NCBI RefSeq assembly: GCF_011397635.1
Contig: NC_064769.1
Span: 13,037,207 to 13,101,206 of the forward strand
Reading direction: 5' to 3'
DNA: 64,000 nt
Source of the DNA: Epinephelus fuscoguttatus
Taxonomy: Eukaryota; Chordata; Actinopteri; Perciformes; Serranidae
Below, one piece after another: positions 25,435 to 39,700 of the stretch (positions within the stretch are counted from its first letter, which is position 1; each line of letters begins with the position of its first letter). The notes beneath the pieces were generated by a model. That model saw only the letters and a program-made list of their open reading frames with translations, ran no database searches and had not been told where the DNA came from. The translations under genes were made by a program, and so were the position numbers.

Positions 25435-28400
25435 AATTAAAAGAAAAGAAAACAAACAAACAAATAAATAAAGTTTGAAACACAGTAATTTACAGTAAAA
25501 AGTCAAAAGTCTTTGATTCCAGCTTCTTAAATATGATGTTCTAGTTCCTTTTCCTTCTGTGACAGTAAGCTGAATATCTTTGGGTTGTGGTCAAAACAAC
25601 AGACATTTGAGATGTGATCTTGGGCTTTGAGAAACACAGATCTCCATTTTCACCCTTTTCCGAGATTTTATAGACCAAACAACTAATCCAATAATCAATA
25701 AATCAATTGACAGATTAATTGACAAAGAAGATAATCATTAGTTGCAGCCCTATTAGAATGAAAAAAAGATCCCTCAGCACTTAAATTCAGATATAGATGT
25801 GCAACTGCATCTTCACACAAAGCCATGAATAATTGAATTAACCATTTAATTACAAAATATGGTTTATCAATCATTTATTTCATAGATAAGAAATTATTTA
25901 CACCCTGTTGAGTCATTCTAGACACCAGATCATTGCAACAGGTTTCACAAAACAACATCATCCTAATCAGCAGACAGAGCCTATGCACATAAAATGTCTG
26001 TAGAGCTCCACTGTGTGGTGTAAAATGGTACTCCGATACATTCTGGTTAAGTGATGACCTGTTTGTGGAGACTTGGGATCCATGTAGCTCGAGATGCCCA
26101 TTGTCTTTTTGGTCAAGGAAACATTTAACAGTATAGACTAAACAGAGATTATTGTATTGGTACGATGCAGGCTGCACACTGCACGGAACATACATTCGGT
26201 ATATGTTTTGTTTCAGGTACTTTTTCCCTTGTAAACGCTGGCTGGCTGTTGATGAGGATGATGGACAGCTTGCTAGGGAGCTTGTTCCTGTGGACGAGGC
26301 CTTTATGAGGAAAGGAGATGATGATGATGAGGAAGACTCTGAGGCCACACTTGGTCTGGAACAGAAAGGTGAGAGCAACATAATGGCTGAAGACACTGAA
26401 AAATGAAAGAGACTTCTGAAGAAGACATTTTGTCTTTTTTAAATTAATATATAGGAGCAATATTTAAGAACAAGATTGCCTTATGTTTCATTCATTCTGA
26501 ATTCTTGTTATCATAGCCATGTCAACAACTTACAACATGAGGATAAAAACTGGTGACAAAAAGTACGCAGGAACTGATGCTAATGTCTTTGTGACCCTGT
26601 ACGGCACCAAGGATGACACAGGTAAAACTCCAGACTACGCATTGATAGGCCTATCTGTGTGCATTTTTATATAAATGATTAAACTGCTCTATAATATGTG
26701 CGTCTGCAGGGATAATTAACCTGAAGGCTTCAAAGACTCATAAGAATAAATTTGAGCGGGGTATGATTGATGAGTTCATCGTGGAAGCTGTGGACATAGG
26801 ACCACTGAAGAAGCTACGTGTTGGACATGACAACTGTGGTACAGTAGGACAGACGGCCAGCCTGTGCAGTGAATAATGCAAATGAGTCTACATGCGTTAC
26901 CACAATAATGTGTGTCGATGTTTAAGGAGGAGGATCAGCAGGCTGGTTTCTTGACTGGGTGGAGATTGATGCCCCGTCTCTTGGACAGAAACTGCGCTTC
27001 CCTTGCGGCCGTTGGTTGGATAAAGGGGAGGATGATGGAGCTATCGTCAGGGACCTGTTCCCTAATCCTCTTCAGACGGAGCTTTACACACCATGTAAAA
27101 TGTCATTGCATGACAGTCTACATCACACTCACAAAAATGCAGATATTTCTCATTTGATGGTTATTTTTCCTATTTGTTTTCATTTTGTAGTTGTTCCTTA
27201 TGAAATTAAAATCTTCACAAGTGACATATTTGGAGCCGGTACGGATGCAGATGTCTTCATTGTGCTGTATGGACGAGATGCAGTGTGCACCCAGCAGAAG
27301 TCTCTGTGTGTGAACAAGAGGGAGAGGAGGATGTACTTTGAGAGAGGAGCTGAGGACATGTTTATTGTTGAGGTACAATAACAGTGTATAGTGATAAACA
27401 CATACATAAGTAGAAGTAGAGGACCAATGAAGAACAGCAAGGCCATGACTGTATTTACTACAGTAAATACAATACTGAATGCAGTGTTCATATAGTGATG
27501 TGCTCTGCTTTCTGTGCAGCTAGAGGAGTTGGGAGATGTGATTGAAAAAATCCGGATCGGCCATGACAACCGGGGGGTCAACCCAGGCTGGCATCTGGAC
27601 AGAGTGGAGATCAGACGTCTGCTCAGGAAGGGAAAGGTACTGCCAATGGTGAACAGATCCTTTTTTAAGTAGGAGCAGCCTGTTGCACCAGCTATATGTA
27701 AATTCTCTCTTAAGTTGGGCCGTTTGATCATAAAGCTTTGTCGATGTTTGGTGGCACCAAGGAGACATAAGGTTCATCTTAGCTACTTTGGCATAAAGTC
27801 CACACTAAAAGAAATACTGTCACAGTAAAGGATGTTTTCAATTCCTGTGGCCAATTAGGTAAAAGCACTGTACTGTCTAATGGCAAAAAAATAGCAAATC
27901 ATAAAAAAAAACAAAAAAAAACAAGAATGTATGTCAGCTAGGACAAAGCATTATGATTAGGTAACGTAACCATAACCTACAGCTCATGCAGAGTAACAAC
28001 AGTGACATCGAGTGGTGAAACCATCATAGAGTGATTCAATGCTAAACAATTACTGGGCAGATGAAACTGTGACAAACACATAATGATAGCCTGTCAGAAA
28101 TGAGCATTTGTTAATTATAGAGCTGTCTAACCCTATATATTTACTGACCAGTGTGGTATGCACCTTATTTGCATGCATTCAGACCATTTAATTTTAAGCA
28201 TTTGTGTTTTGAGTATAAAAGACAGGAGATCACCTGTGGGTATAATCTATCACAAAGAACTGTTCAAAACAGCCGGTATAATGCACTCCTCTTCCAAGTT
28301 AACCAAGTTTTACTTAGGACTATAAACTTACAAAGGGCAAGGTGTAAGATTGTAAGAAGGTGTACGAAGTTGTAACTTATGCTTATGTTGGAAATATTTC

Positions 28401-30705
28401 AGCAGCTGCAAGTCTTAAAATGTTAATATTGTATCAACTCCAATGTAAGTTGGAAATTAGGTTCAAAGAAGGCTACCTTTGAACTTGTGCAACCCAGTGT
28501 AGTACTGCAAAATAAAAACACTCTATACAAGTAAAAGACCTGCACTGGGAATGTGACCTGAGTTAATGTACGTAATATCAGCAAAATATACTCAATAAAG
28601 TAATCGCAATTCAGAAAAAAAGTAAGTGTTATACTACTATATATTATATTGTTGGATGGTTATTTCTGAGGCACTAATGTGTAAGTAGGATTTTACAGTT
28701 GTAGGTCGAGGTGAGGCTATTTTTAATTACATTTATATAATGTTGGGTACCCATTTTATAAAATGATCATACTGCATGTATTGCAGGAAAATCTTAATCT
28801 GTTAAATAACTATTAATAAAAGATCAGATAAATGCAGTGAAGTAAAAAGTATTTGCAGTCAACTCAACTCACCAAAGTGCTGTACAAAAGGAATAAAACA
28901 TTACAAACACATACATGAGAGGCAACATAACTGTCAGGTACACAGCTCACACATTACGGGACACAACACACACAGGCACACATCAGGGAAAACCACAACA
29001 GGTGGACTCAAACGCTAATGAATCAGGTAAGAATGTATGAAATAGTGGCTCTTACATCATTCATACACAAAGACACAAACAGAGCCTGGACCAACAGCAG
29101 GCGATGACAGTGTAGTGGAGTTTTAAGTGTAAAGTAGCGTTTAATGCGAAATAAAGAACAAGCGCCTCAAACAAGTATTGGTACTGATTTCAGGACTTGT
29201 ACATTTATGCTTGGCAAACATCTCAAATGTTTGTTGTACAGGACTTAAATTTGTCTTTGCCATGACAGACAAATAGAAGACTCTTAGTGCTCCCATCTGC
29301 TGCTCAGCCCTAAACACTATTTTTGGTCAGTAGGTGGAGATGTTCTCTTCACAGACAGATGAGGGTAATCCAGCACTGTGATTTCATGCTTTATCTCACA
29401 TTCTGAGCCTCGGCTCAGACAAAGACAAAATACTGTGTTCTCTCTAGGGTTCAGAGACTGTCATCTTCCCGTGTGAGCGCTGGCTCGCCAAGTCGGAGGA
29501 TGATGGTGAAACCGTGAGAGAGCTGGTGCCCTCTGACATCATCACTGAGAAACTATCACGAGACGGAAGCCTGAAAGTCACAGAAGTGGAGGTGGAAGAT
29601 GCCCTGGAGAGTATGTAAACATTATACACACAAACATGCAAAAATATGTGCAGGATTTATCTCCCCGTTGTGGTCCCGTCTTTTTGCACCTTTCTGAGCA
29701 TTAGTTTGGAAACAAGACACTTTTCCCTTCAGGTCCTTTCTAATCCCTGAGTGAGTCTGTGTTGTGACAGTGGCATCAAGCAGTGATTGAAAATTGCTTT
29801 CTTTTACTCTGTTTTCTGCCAATTGCCTGTAACCGATCCCTCGTGTGCTTGTCTGTGATCGTCGTCCCCACTACAGCTCACACATACACAGTATCAGTGA
29901 TGACAGGTGATGTGTATGGAGGCGGCACCGACGCCAACGTCTTCCTCACGATTTACGGGGACCTGGGGGACACTGGGGAGAGGAAGCTCAGCAAGTCGGA
30001 GACAAACAGCAACAAGTTTGAACGGGGATCTGTAAGAATACATTTTGTGTATTATCCAATGAAGTGAGGACAGATAAATAATCCTGACGCCGTTAACAGC
30101 TTTATAAAAAAAACTGAGCTCCAGCAAATGTATCATCCAAAAAAATCAGGTAATACATGATTATAGTGTGTTATCATTTCAGCAATAGTTATGTTTTGTG
30201 TCCCCAGGTGGATAAGTTTACAATAGAGGCCGTTGACCTCGGACAGGTTTTCAAGATAAAAATCCGGCATGATAACAGTATGATGAGTGCCGACTGGTAC
30301 TTGGACCAGGTGGAAGTGGTTGACGTGGATACGGAAGAGGTCTTTCTCTTCTTATGTGAACGCTGGCTGTCCAGGAAGAGGGAGGACAGACGCATTCAGA
30401 GAGTCTTCTATGTTAAGGTAAATGGACTGCAAATGGATAAATGGAGTGCATTTATAAAGCGCTGTACACTACAGGCACCATTCACACACATGTCCATACA
30501 CTGGTGGTCAAGGCTACCATACAAGGTGCCACCTGCTCATCAGATAATCATTCACACACACTCACACACTGGTGACACAGCCATCGGGAGCAATTTGGGA
30601 TTCAGTGTAGACTGCAGGGGCCAGGGATCAAGCCACCAGCGTTCCGTAGACTTTGTGTGATTCCATAGATGCAAGCATGATCTGTGTTGGTGTGTTTGGT
30701 AGCAT

Positions 30706-30742
<37 letters not shown>

Positions 30743-33700
30743 GTGTTCTTTCAGGGTTACGAAGGAGTTAGAGAGAGCCTAAACAGCAAGAAGAACTCAG
30801 CCCTGACAGTGAAGAGTGTCGACAGTAACATGAACAAAAAAAGTAAAAAGAAGAACGAGGAGGAAATTGAGCTCCCGAGTAAGAAAAATCTTCAGCTCTG
30901 CTCTGTGAACGTTTGTCATGAATATTCTAACACACACACACACATCTTTACATAATCTCTTGTGCTCATGAATGAATAAGTGTTGTCTCCTTCCTGTGCA
31001 GTCATACCATACCACATCACCATCTGCACTGGACTTGAGCGGGATGCGAGCACCACCAGCAGGGCTTATGTGATCATTATCGGGGCCAATCACACCCAGA
31101 CAGAGAGGTTGTGGCTGGACCTGCCGGACGGGAAGAAGGGCTTTGAGGCCGGCTCTCTGGAGAGCTTTCAGTCCCACGGTTCAGATGTGGGGGAGATCAA
31201 AAAGGTCGAGGTGAGGGAGGGGGCTTTTAGAGTTTCAGTGATGATTGTGTACTTTCACGCGTGTGCACACACACACATGACCACGCAGAAAAATACACCC
31301 ACGTTGCTTGAAGTGATTGTTTCTCGCCCTCCCTGCAGCTCGGTCATGATGGGGCCACTCCTGAGAGCTGCTGGCTGGTTGATGAGCTGTCTGTTGCTGT
31401 GCCAACCAAAGGGGTCAAATACATCTTTGCTTGCAAGTGCTGGCTGGCCAAAGATCGGGGAGATGGTTTGACTGCTAGAGTATTCAACGTGCTGGATGCG
31501 GAGGCCATTTCAATCTCCCAGCAGGTATGTTAATGTGAGCAAATGGACCAAAGCACAGTAATGTAGCAGAGAACATCACAGTTACATTAAATCACTGAAT
31601 CAGACTAGTGATAATGAGTAAATTTCTATCATCTTTCTATCAGTTTCTATCCTTAAAAAGCATTCATTTTCAATTAATAAAATAAAATCTGGTAAATATA
31701 TTGGCTTAACTGGGATTTCAAAGGAGCTATTATCTCTTTACCACACTACACCCACCAACAGTATCACCTTGCAGAAGGAAGTGTGCATCTACTGCTAACT
31801 CACCAAGCACCACTGAGCTAGCTAGCTAGCACCACTGAGCTAGCTTACGACAGTGTGAGATGTAAATATTAATTGCGTCCTCCTTGACTGAGCTGTAACG
31901 TTAGCTAGCTCAGTGGTGCTATGCAAGCTAGCAGTAAATGCATGCTTCTTTTTGCGCGTTGGTATGGATGGTAATTCGGTAGAAGGAAAATAGTTCCTAC
32001 ATGAAACTGCTCACGACAAGGTCTGTGGGTTATTTTAAGTAACCGGGTAATGATTTCGGGAAAGAAAAGACATTGCTGTATTTTTCTGGCACTTCGAGCA
32101 CCACAGGCCAAGTGTCATCTAGTTTCATAATATTCAAGAGCAGAGGCATTGTAGTGGGGGGAAAAGTAGAACCAATTTCCCAGGGCCCCAGTGGGCGGGG
32201 TCTCTCAAAAAGCCTGGAATGAAAGTTTGCTTTTCATGCAGTTTCTTATTTCTAAGTAATAACTGTTATAACTCAATAGAAAATGGGCTAAAACCAGTTG
32301 AAAGACTGAGCTTTGTATGAAAAAGGTAAGAGGAAAAACATGTATTTTTGATGTGGGGTGAATGGCCCCTTTAAAGAACACATTCCACTTCATTTCAGAT
32401 ACATTTGAGATGAGAAAAAAACAATTCTCATTGCTTTTAATACACGATGTAGGCGCAAACATTTGATTTATTGAAAAGATTTTGAACATTATTGTGCTAT
32501 TACTCATGAATCTAACGCCCGGGTCACACTGCCTAACTCTACCTTTGCATGATGCCTACCTAGCTGAACTGCTGCAGCTTGCACACATGTTGTGTCCACA
32601 TAGATAGTGTTGCTGCGGCGCTGCTAGTGCCACCTCTGTATTTCTACATTGAGTTTGCCTCATATAAAAGCCACCTTAAAAGTCTTGTGTTGACGAATGA
32701 AGGAATTCTGCCCACAGAAATGCTAGAGGTGTTGAAATTAAAATAACTATTTATATTTTTATCAGGTCTGTGACACATTTTACAGATATAGACATTGAAA
32801 CTGTAGTGGTAGGTGTAGTGTTGCTGATATGATGTCAGTAAGACTGTAAACAGATTATTTTCTCAGCAAGAGTCACATGGAAAAAAGCTGGAAGCTGCAC
32901 AACATGATTCATTGATTTACTGAGGGGTGATTAATTGGTGAAGGTATTAGACATCTCTTAAAAAAATTAGGGCTTATCCTGGCTGATTTTTTGAACAGTT
33001 ATGACACCATTATGTTCATGATTGCGTGGAGCCCTTTAACTTTGGTGGTCCTTCGATAAATTGGGTTAAAGTTATGCACGATCATAATGTCAAGAAAGAT
33101 TATAAAAGATGAGTGTCCCGTCTCCATATTTATGTCTGTCAGCAACGGAAATATGAAATAATAGAACATTGCTTTACAGCTTTGGCTTTTTTTGAGTACC
33201 TCTCCATGTTGCTGTAAAAAGATACTTTCGATGTTCCATATTCACTATTATTTTATGGGTATTTACAGCCTTATAAATGTTAAAAATATAACTATGTGTA
33301 TTGTTTAGTACCTGGAAGATAAAATCCGATTGGAATTTTAGAGGTAATACTGCCTGTGTGAGCATGTGAAGAAAAATAATGAATAAAAGGTCTCATATTT
33401 TCATGTCAGATAATTTATGAGGTGACGGTAGTAACAGGAGATGTCCAAAACGCGGGAACAGACACCCTGATCTTCATGTCTGTGTTTGGAGCCAACGGCA
33501 GCACCGAGGAGATGCTGCTGCAGAAAAACGAGGACAGGTAGCCAAACGTGGCCACCAGCACACACAATGTAAAATAAAGACATCTTTTCATTATACTGCA
33601 GAATATAAACTTTGTGTTGTTTGTGTGGCAAATAACAGGTTTGAGCGCGGCCAGGAGGACACTTTCAAGATGGAGATCGATGACATTGCCCCACTGAAGA

Positions 33701-36700
33701 AAATGAGGCTTCGTATTGATGGCTCTGGAAGTCGACCTGACTGGTTTCTGGATCAGGTCAGTTCACCTTAAAAAAGAACTCCACCAATTTGGCACATCAA
33801 TGTCTATTTAGAGGTTTTGGGGTGTACCACTGCATATAAGGCTAAGGTTGCATATAGCCGTTTGTGGCTCCAAATAAAAGAAATATGGAGGTGTGAGCTT
33901 ACAAAACCTCTGTGGCCCACTCCTTACCTCTGACTAAGGCTAGCAGCTTATGGCAACATTAGCCACCACTAGTATAACACATTGAACTTTAAGTGACTGA
34001 GTGGCTAATGTAAGCACCAGGTTCTGACACGGAGGAACAATGCGTGGAATAAGATGGATGATATCTCTTATTATAACTGTTCATCAGGAGACGTGTTCAG
34101 GATATGCATGCAAGAAAATTGTCAAAGATTACAGCAAAAGGAAAGTTTTAAGCAGATTTAAGGCTCCAGAATAAGCTGATCATGTACTATGCACAGATTT
34201 CCTTTGTTCTTGTCAAGGGCTAATTGATTAGGAAGAGGAAACTGCACATCTCGTCCATAAAACATAAAACCTGGAGCATAAAAAGCAGAACAGTAACTGT
34301 TGGCTTTTGCAAAAAATCAATAGTACAAAGCAGTCACAGGTTTGTGTTTTTACTCTGGCACTGTATGCTGTAGGTCACAGGATCGTTCAATCTATTATAT
34401 CACACAGCACAGACAAATACACACACAGGCACACACACACACACACACACACACACATCTACCCATGCCTGCAGGAGAATGGTCAATGATTCACCCACCC
34501 ACAAAGACACACACACGTACACAGACACATACGCAGTAGCACCCAGAGTTCCTGGAGTGAGCATATTGACCCATTTTATTCACCATGCTGCTGTTTCTTG
34601 TATCACAGACACACACGTACGCCGGTAATGAGCTGTGTGTGTTTCTGTAGTGAGCAGAGGGAGAACACAAAAAGAAAAAGAAAACAAAAATCATCTTAAA
34701 TTTCCTTTTAGTGTGATTCCGTGTGTGCTAGTGCAAAAATCACAATTTTAATGTGTAACCTAGTGATATAATCAACTGCATAGCTTCCCAAAATGGTTCA
34801 GTACTTTTTCCCTTTGGCTGACCCTGTGAGGACAGCATCACTGCTCACCTCCAAATTCAGTCTGATGTCTGAGGCCAAATGAAACAGAACACATTTCCTA
34901 TGCAAATGTCTTCTCTGGTAAAGGCACCATGCCTGCAGAGCAGCAGAGCAGTCAGGAACAATACCGAGCCCTGTCCGTCCGTGCCTGGGACTCAGCGACT
35001 GCAAACATCTCCTTGACTTGACCCTGCACAGAGCCTTGTGTGTTCAGCATCACAAGCAGATGTGCTGCCTTTATGGATTGCTGGGTCTATGTATTGAAAT
35101 GGACACAACAGTGCACCGGGCAGACTGCCAGCATAGTAATCTGGCCAAATAAATATGCAGAGTGGAAAGGTAATACGAGTGTGGCTGCCCGAGCTGGGTC
35201 TTTGTCTAGTGACAAAATGTTTCCCAGGATGAGTGATCAGAGGCAGGGTTTGTGTTCATACACACTAGTGTCCATAATAAGACAATGTATGACACAATGC
35301 TTATTCATATAATCATCTTGTTTCACCACTTTGGTTCAGACTGAAATATCCCAACAACTATCCCAAAATGTTGTGCAGTCATGGTGCCCAGAGGATGAAT
35401 CCTATTGGTGATCCCAAAGCACCATGAGATTTACTGTTATTGGATTGCCTTGAAATTTAGTGCAGACAATCATGTCCCCCTCAGGATGAATTATAGTGCC
35501 TTTGCTAACATTGTTCAGGTTGATCCTTAGCTTTCCCTCCAGTGTCATCAACTAGTCAAAATTTTAACTTGTCTTATACTTTTGGTTTATGGCAGAGCAT
35601 CTGCAAAACTAATAACATTTCCATCAGACTCAGGTGTACTTTAGTACTATTTGGTAAATGCTTGCAAGCCAACACGAACAATACTCTCTGATGAACATGG
35701 TAAACATTGTACCTGCTGAAAAACAGAGTGTTAACACTTTGATTTTAAGCATGTTAGCATTTAATTCAAGCTTCATTTTGGCTACGTAAAACCTCACAGA
35801 GCTGCTAGCATGGCTGCAGACTTTTAGAAATGGATCCGTATTTATTCTTCAAATGCTGACATGATTAAATCTTAATATGTCATAATATCACATAATAATA
35901 TAACTAATAATAATAGTAATATTTAAGTCTAGGTTGTATTGTACGTTCACACACTTTTGGTTACACTTGAGTTCTCCACTGAATTTTATTTTGCTTTGAC
36001 TGTGATAGTAGAGCTTGAAAAAACAATGTCACGATTCTAGATGACATTTAGACTAAGTGCAATATTATAGTTGAATAACTAACTCTGTGAAACCAGGTGA
36101 TCATGCGCAACCTGACCACGGAGGAGGTGTCTGTGTTCACCTATGAAGATTGGCTGTCCAAGACACGTGGACCCAAGAGAACCATGATCTGCGAGATGGC
36201 TGCTGTGGTGGATGAAGAGATGATGGTGGAGCTCACCACCTATATAATCCAGGTCAAGACCAGTGATTGTGCAGGTAACTCCTCAACACATGCCAACTGC
36301 TGTCAGCTTTCTTATGAAAATGATTTGTTAAGTTTATCAGGTATAGCCAACCAAAAATTGTGAATGTATGAATATATGCTTGCATTATCAGACATACTGT
36401 AAAGCAGTCTTTTCTGGCTTAAAAGCTTTTTCTACTTGCAACTCATCATCACAGGTTGCATATGTCAGTGTTTGTTGTTTAGTTTTATTATTTTCAGCAC
36501 CCTGGAGAGGTTAAATTATTCAGTTTCAATTCACAAGCAGAGAGCAAAGATTAGGAAAAACACTCCGAAAATATAAACAATTTTTGTGCAGCAAAAAAAG
36601 TTTTCTGTTTTCCTACACCATTAATTATGTAGCTTCCTTTTGGAAGAGAAGGGGGCCAAGGATTGATCTTTGGGGAACACCTTTGGGTTCACATATGGCT

Positions 36701-39700
36701 CAAACCTGTGAGGCACAGGAACCAAAGAGTTTGAATTAGCATCATAATCATCTATTTAACATTGGGGGCTAAACTGACCATTGACCAATATATATTATAA
36801 TTACTGCATGGGGTCCAAACACCTTCAACAGATGAGACCATTTCAAGTCCACTTATTAGGCCAACTGGCATCATTCATCCATCCATTCCTTCATCTGGGG
36901 GGCAGCATCAGGTCAGATCCACAGTGAGCAGAGCAGATCACACATCCTCTTTCATCAGTGACATCCTCCAGCTCTTCCTGGGGGATCCTGATGGACTCAA
37001 ATGTCAGATGAGAGATTTCATCTGTCAAGTGTGTCCTGGGTCCACCTTGCCATCACGTCCCTGTTGATTGTTTCTTGAACTCTTTCAAGATAAGACACCT
37101 GAGGGTAACCTGCTGGTGCTTAAATGGCTAAGTTCAAAGTGAAGGGTGGCTTGATATTTCTCAGATGAGAGTATTCCCCACCCTGTAACACCAAATTAGC
37201 GCTACAACCTTGTGGGGGTGATTTATGTCTGTAATGTCATTCCTTTGACCACTATCCAAAGCTCAAGGCCGAGTTCAAGGATATGTTACATAGCTATTCA
37301 TCAATCATCAGTCGTTTACTTATGAACACACAGCCGAGGTTGGTGGAATTTGCTTTTTGGTACAGCATGGTGGGCAAGCTCAATACATAAGTGTCAGTAA
37401 CATCAAACAGAGACATATAGTAACATCACATTAGACACATGACTAACAAAACAGACATCATTCACATGTAACCACAGGATCAAGTTCACAGACAAGATTT
37501 ATAAGATTGAGTTTTAAGTGCAGTCCATCTATCAGGGTTTATGAGAAGTCTTCAGAGCTCTTATTGCAGTGGAGGAAAAAACAGATTTAAAAACTGCATC
37601 AGTTGACCTGTCCTTGTGCAGACATTTGTGTTTTCCAGGAGGAGCAAATCTGGAATTATTCATGTCTGACTCAAACGTGGTAATGAAAGAAATCCTCTTC
37701 AGAAACCCTCCACACGGCTTTGCTCCCTCTTTTCTTCATGCGGTATTTTCTATAGCTCAGTAGGGCTGCTGATCAATACGATAGCGTGGCAAGAAGTCTG
37801 AGCCGACTTCAAAGGAGCGCTCTCTGCCCTTGGCTGTTACTGGAAGCTAAGATGTAGCCCTGCACCACCACTGAGGCTCTGGGAGGAATAATGAGCCAGG
37901 CTGATAGACACACACACAGGCACACTCTTGCAGACAACATTACATAGGCAATGCTGAACATATAGCAGTGCTCTCCTTTGGGACCACTGTGGGATGATCT
38001 GCATGTCTAATGTGACAAGGCATTGAATGTAAATGTGCGCACAGGGAGGTACATAAAAAGACATTTAAAGGTAACAGCAACATTAAATGCAACTCTTACT
38101 ATCTACATTTCTATTACTGCTCATTAAAACTACGGGCTGTTCATTAAAATATCAGATTCCTAGTTTAGTGTACAGACATGTCTCTGAAAAAATGCTGCAG
38201 ACTAAGCGAGGCTTGTGTTCACCATCGCCTAATACACATTCACTCGGTGTCTAACTCACAGTAATGAAATAATAAAGCACAGAGGGATTATAGATGTGTT
38301 GTCTGAGTCATAGTACGCACCTCTCTCTGCTGCTCATTTTCCTTTTTGCATAGTGTGTCTGGTTGTTAGCTGATCTTTTTCCTTGGGGCTCTGCAATCTT
38401 AGTATTTATTGGCAACTCAAGAAATCCCTGCTTTAGTTGGGCAGCAATGCAGTCTGAAAGTTCGACAACAAATTGCAAGCACTTTTGAATTTATAGTCAG
38501 CACACTCTTACTCACAGATGAGGTCAAGTGCATTTTTGTAATTAATAATTTTATGAGTTTCATGCTGTCAGAATAAAAGTCAAGAGTAGAAATGTAATTA
38601 TAATGATAACATTTAAATGAAACTATACTGAGCTAGCCCAGCTAACACTTGTTTGTTTAATCTGACATGTTTTTTGTTCGAGTGAAGCAGAAATTCAGAT
38701 TCACTTTTCTAAATGAGGTAACTCTCTCCTGTCTCCTCAGGGGCGGGCACCGATGCCAACGTGTGGATCATCATTTTCGGAGAAAATGGAGACACGGGGA
38801 CGCTGGCATTGAAAGAGTGCAACAAGTCCAACAAGTTCGAGCGCAAGCAGTTGGACACATTCCGTTTCTCAGATATCCTCAGCATGGGAGACCTCTCTAA
38901 AGTGCGAGTCTGGCACGACAACTCAGGTCAGCCCTCAGATCAACAGACACTCTGCATAGTGGGCTGATTAAATCTGCACTTTGTAATTGGCATGTTGAAA
39001 AGTGCTATATAACTGAAGTTTATTTAAGCTACAACTTAAATTACAATCAGTGAACCGGAAATAAATCTGGACACAGACACATTAGTCTGACATCACAGGA
39101 GATGTCTGAGTCACCACTCTGATATTGATGAAACCTGAACAGTGGATGACTTCATGGGGCTGCTGTCTAACACTAACACCTGACAAATCACTGTCTGGCT
39201 TTAAGGAAACCTGAAGTGATGATGCAGCTTTTTACTCGTTGGCCTGAAAGATCCCTGCATCCATCTTGTTTCATCATTCTTGACAACATTTTTACTTACT
39301 GTCTTGTCTTTGCTTCCTGATCACATTACACCCAGGTCCTGCTCCAGGATGGCACTTGGAGTATATTGATGTAAAGGATGAGATCATGGACAAAACATTT
39401 CGCTTCCCCTGTGACCGCTGGCTTGCCAAGAATGATGACGATGGACAGATTATGAGAGAACTGGCGTGCGCTAACAACGACTACTTGGACCTCAACGAGA
39501 AGACGAGTAAGGCCAGCACAAAGGACACATTTTAAAGTCCTTGAGATTTCAGTTCTGGTTGATTTGATGACAACTATGGTTACCGTGGTAACAGCAAGTG
39601 CAGTTTAAGGGTATGGTCACATATGAGCGAATGCAGGCAAGTGACCATTGCCTGCTGGGGTGATATTTGTGCTAAATGTGGGGGCTACTGGATGTGAAGG

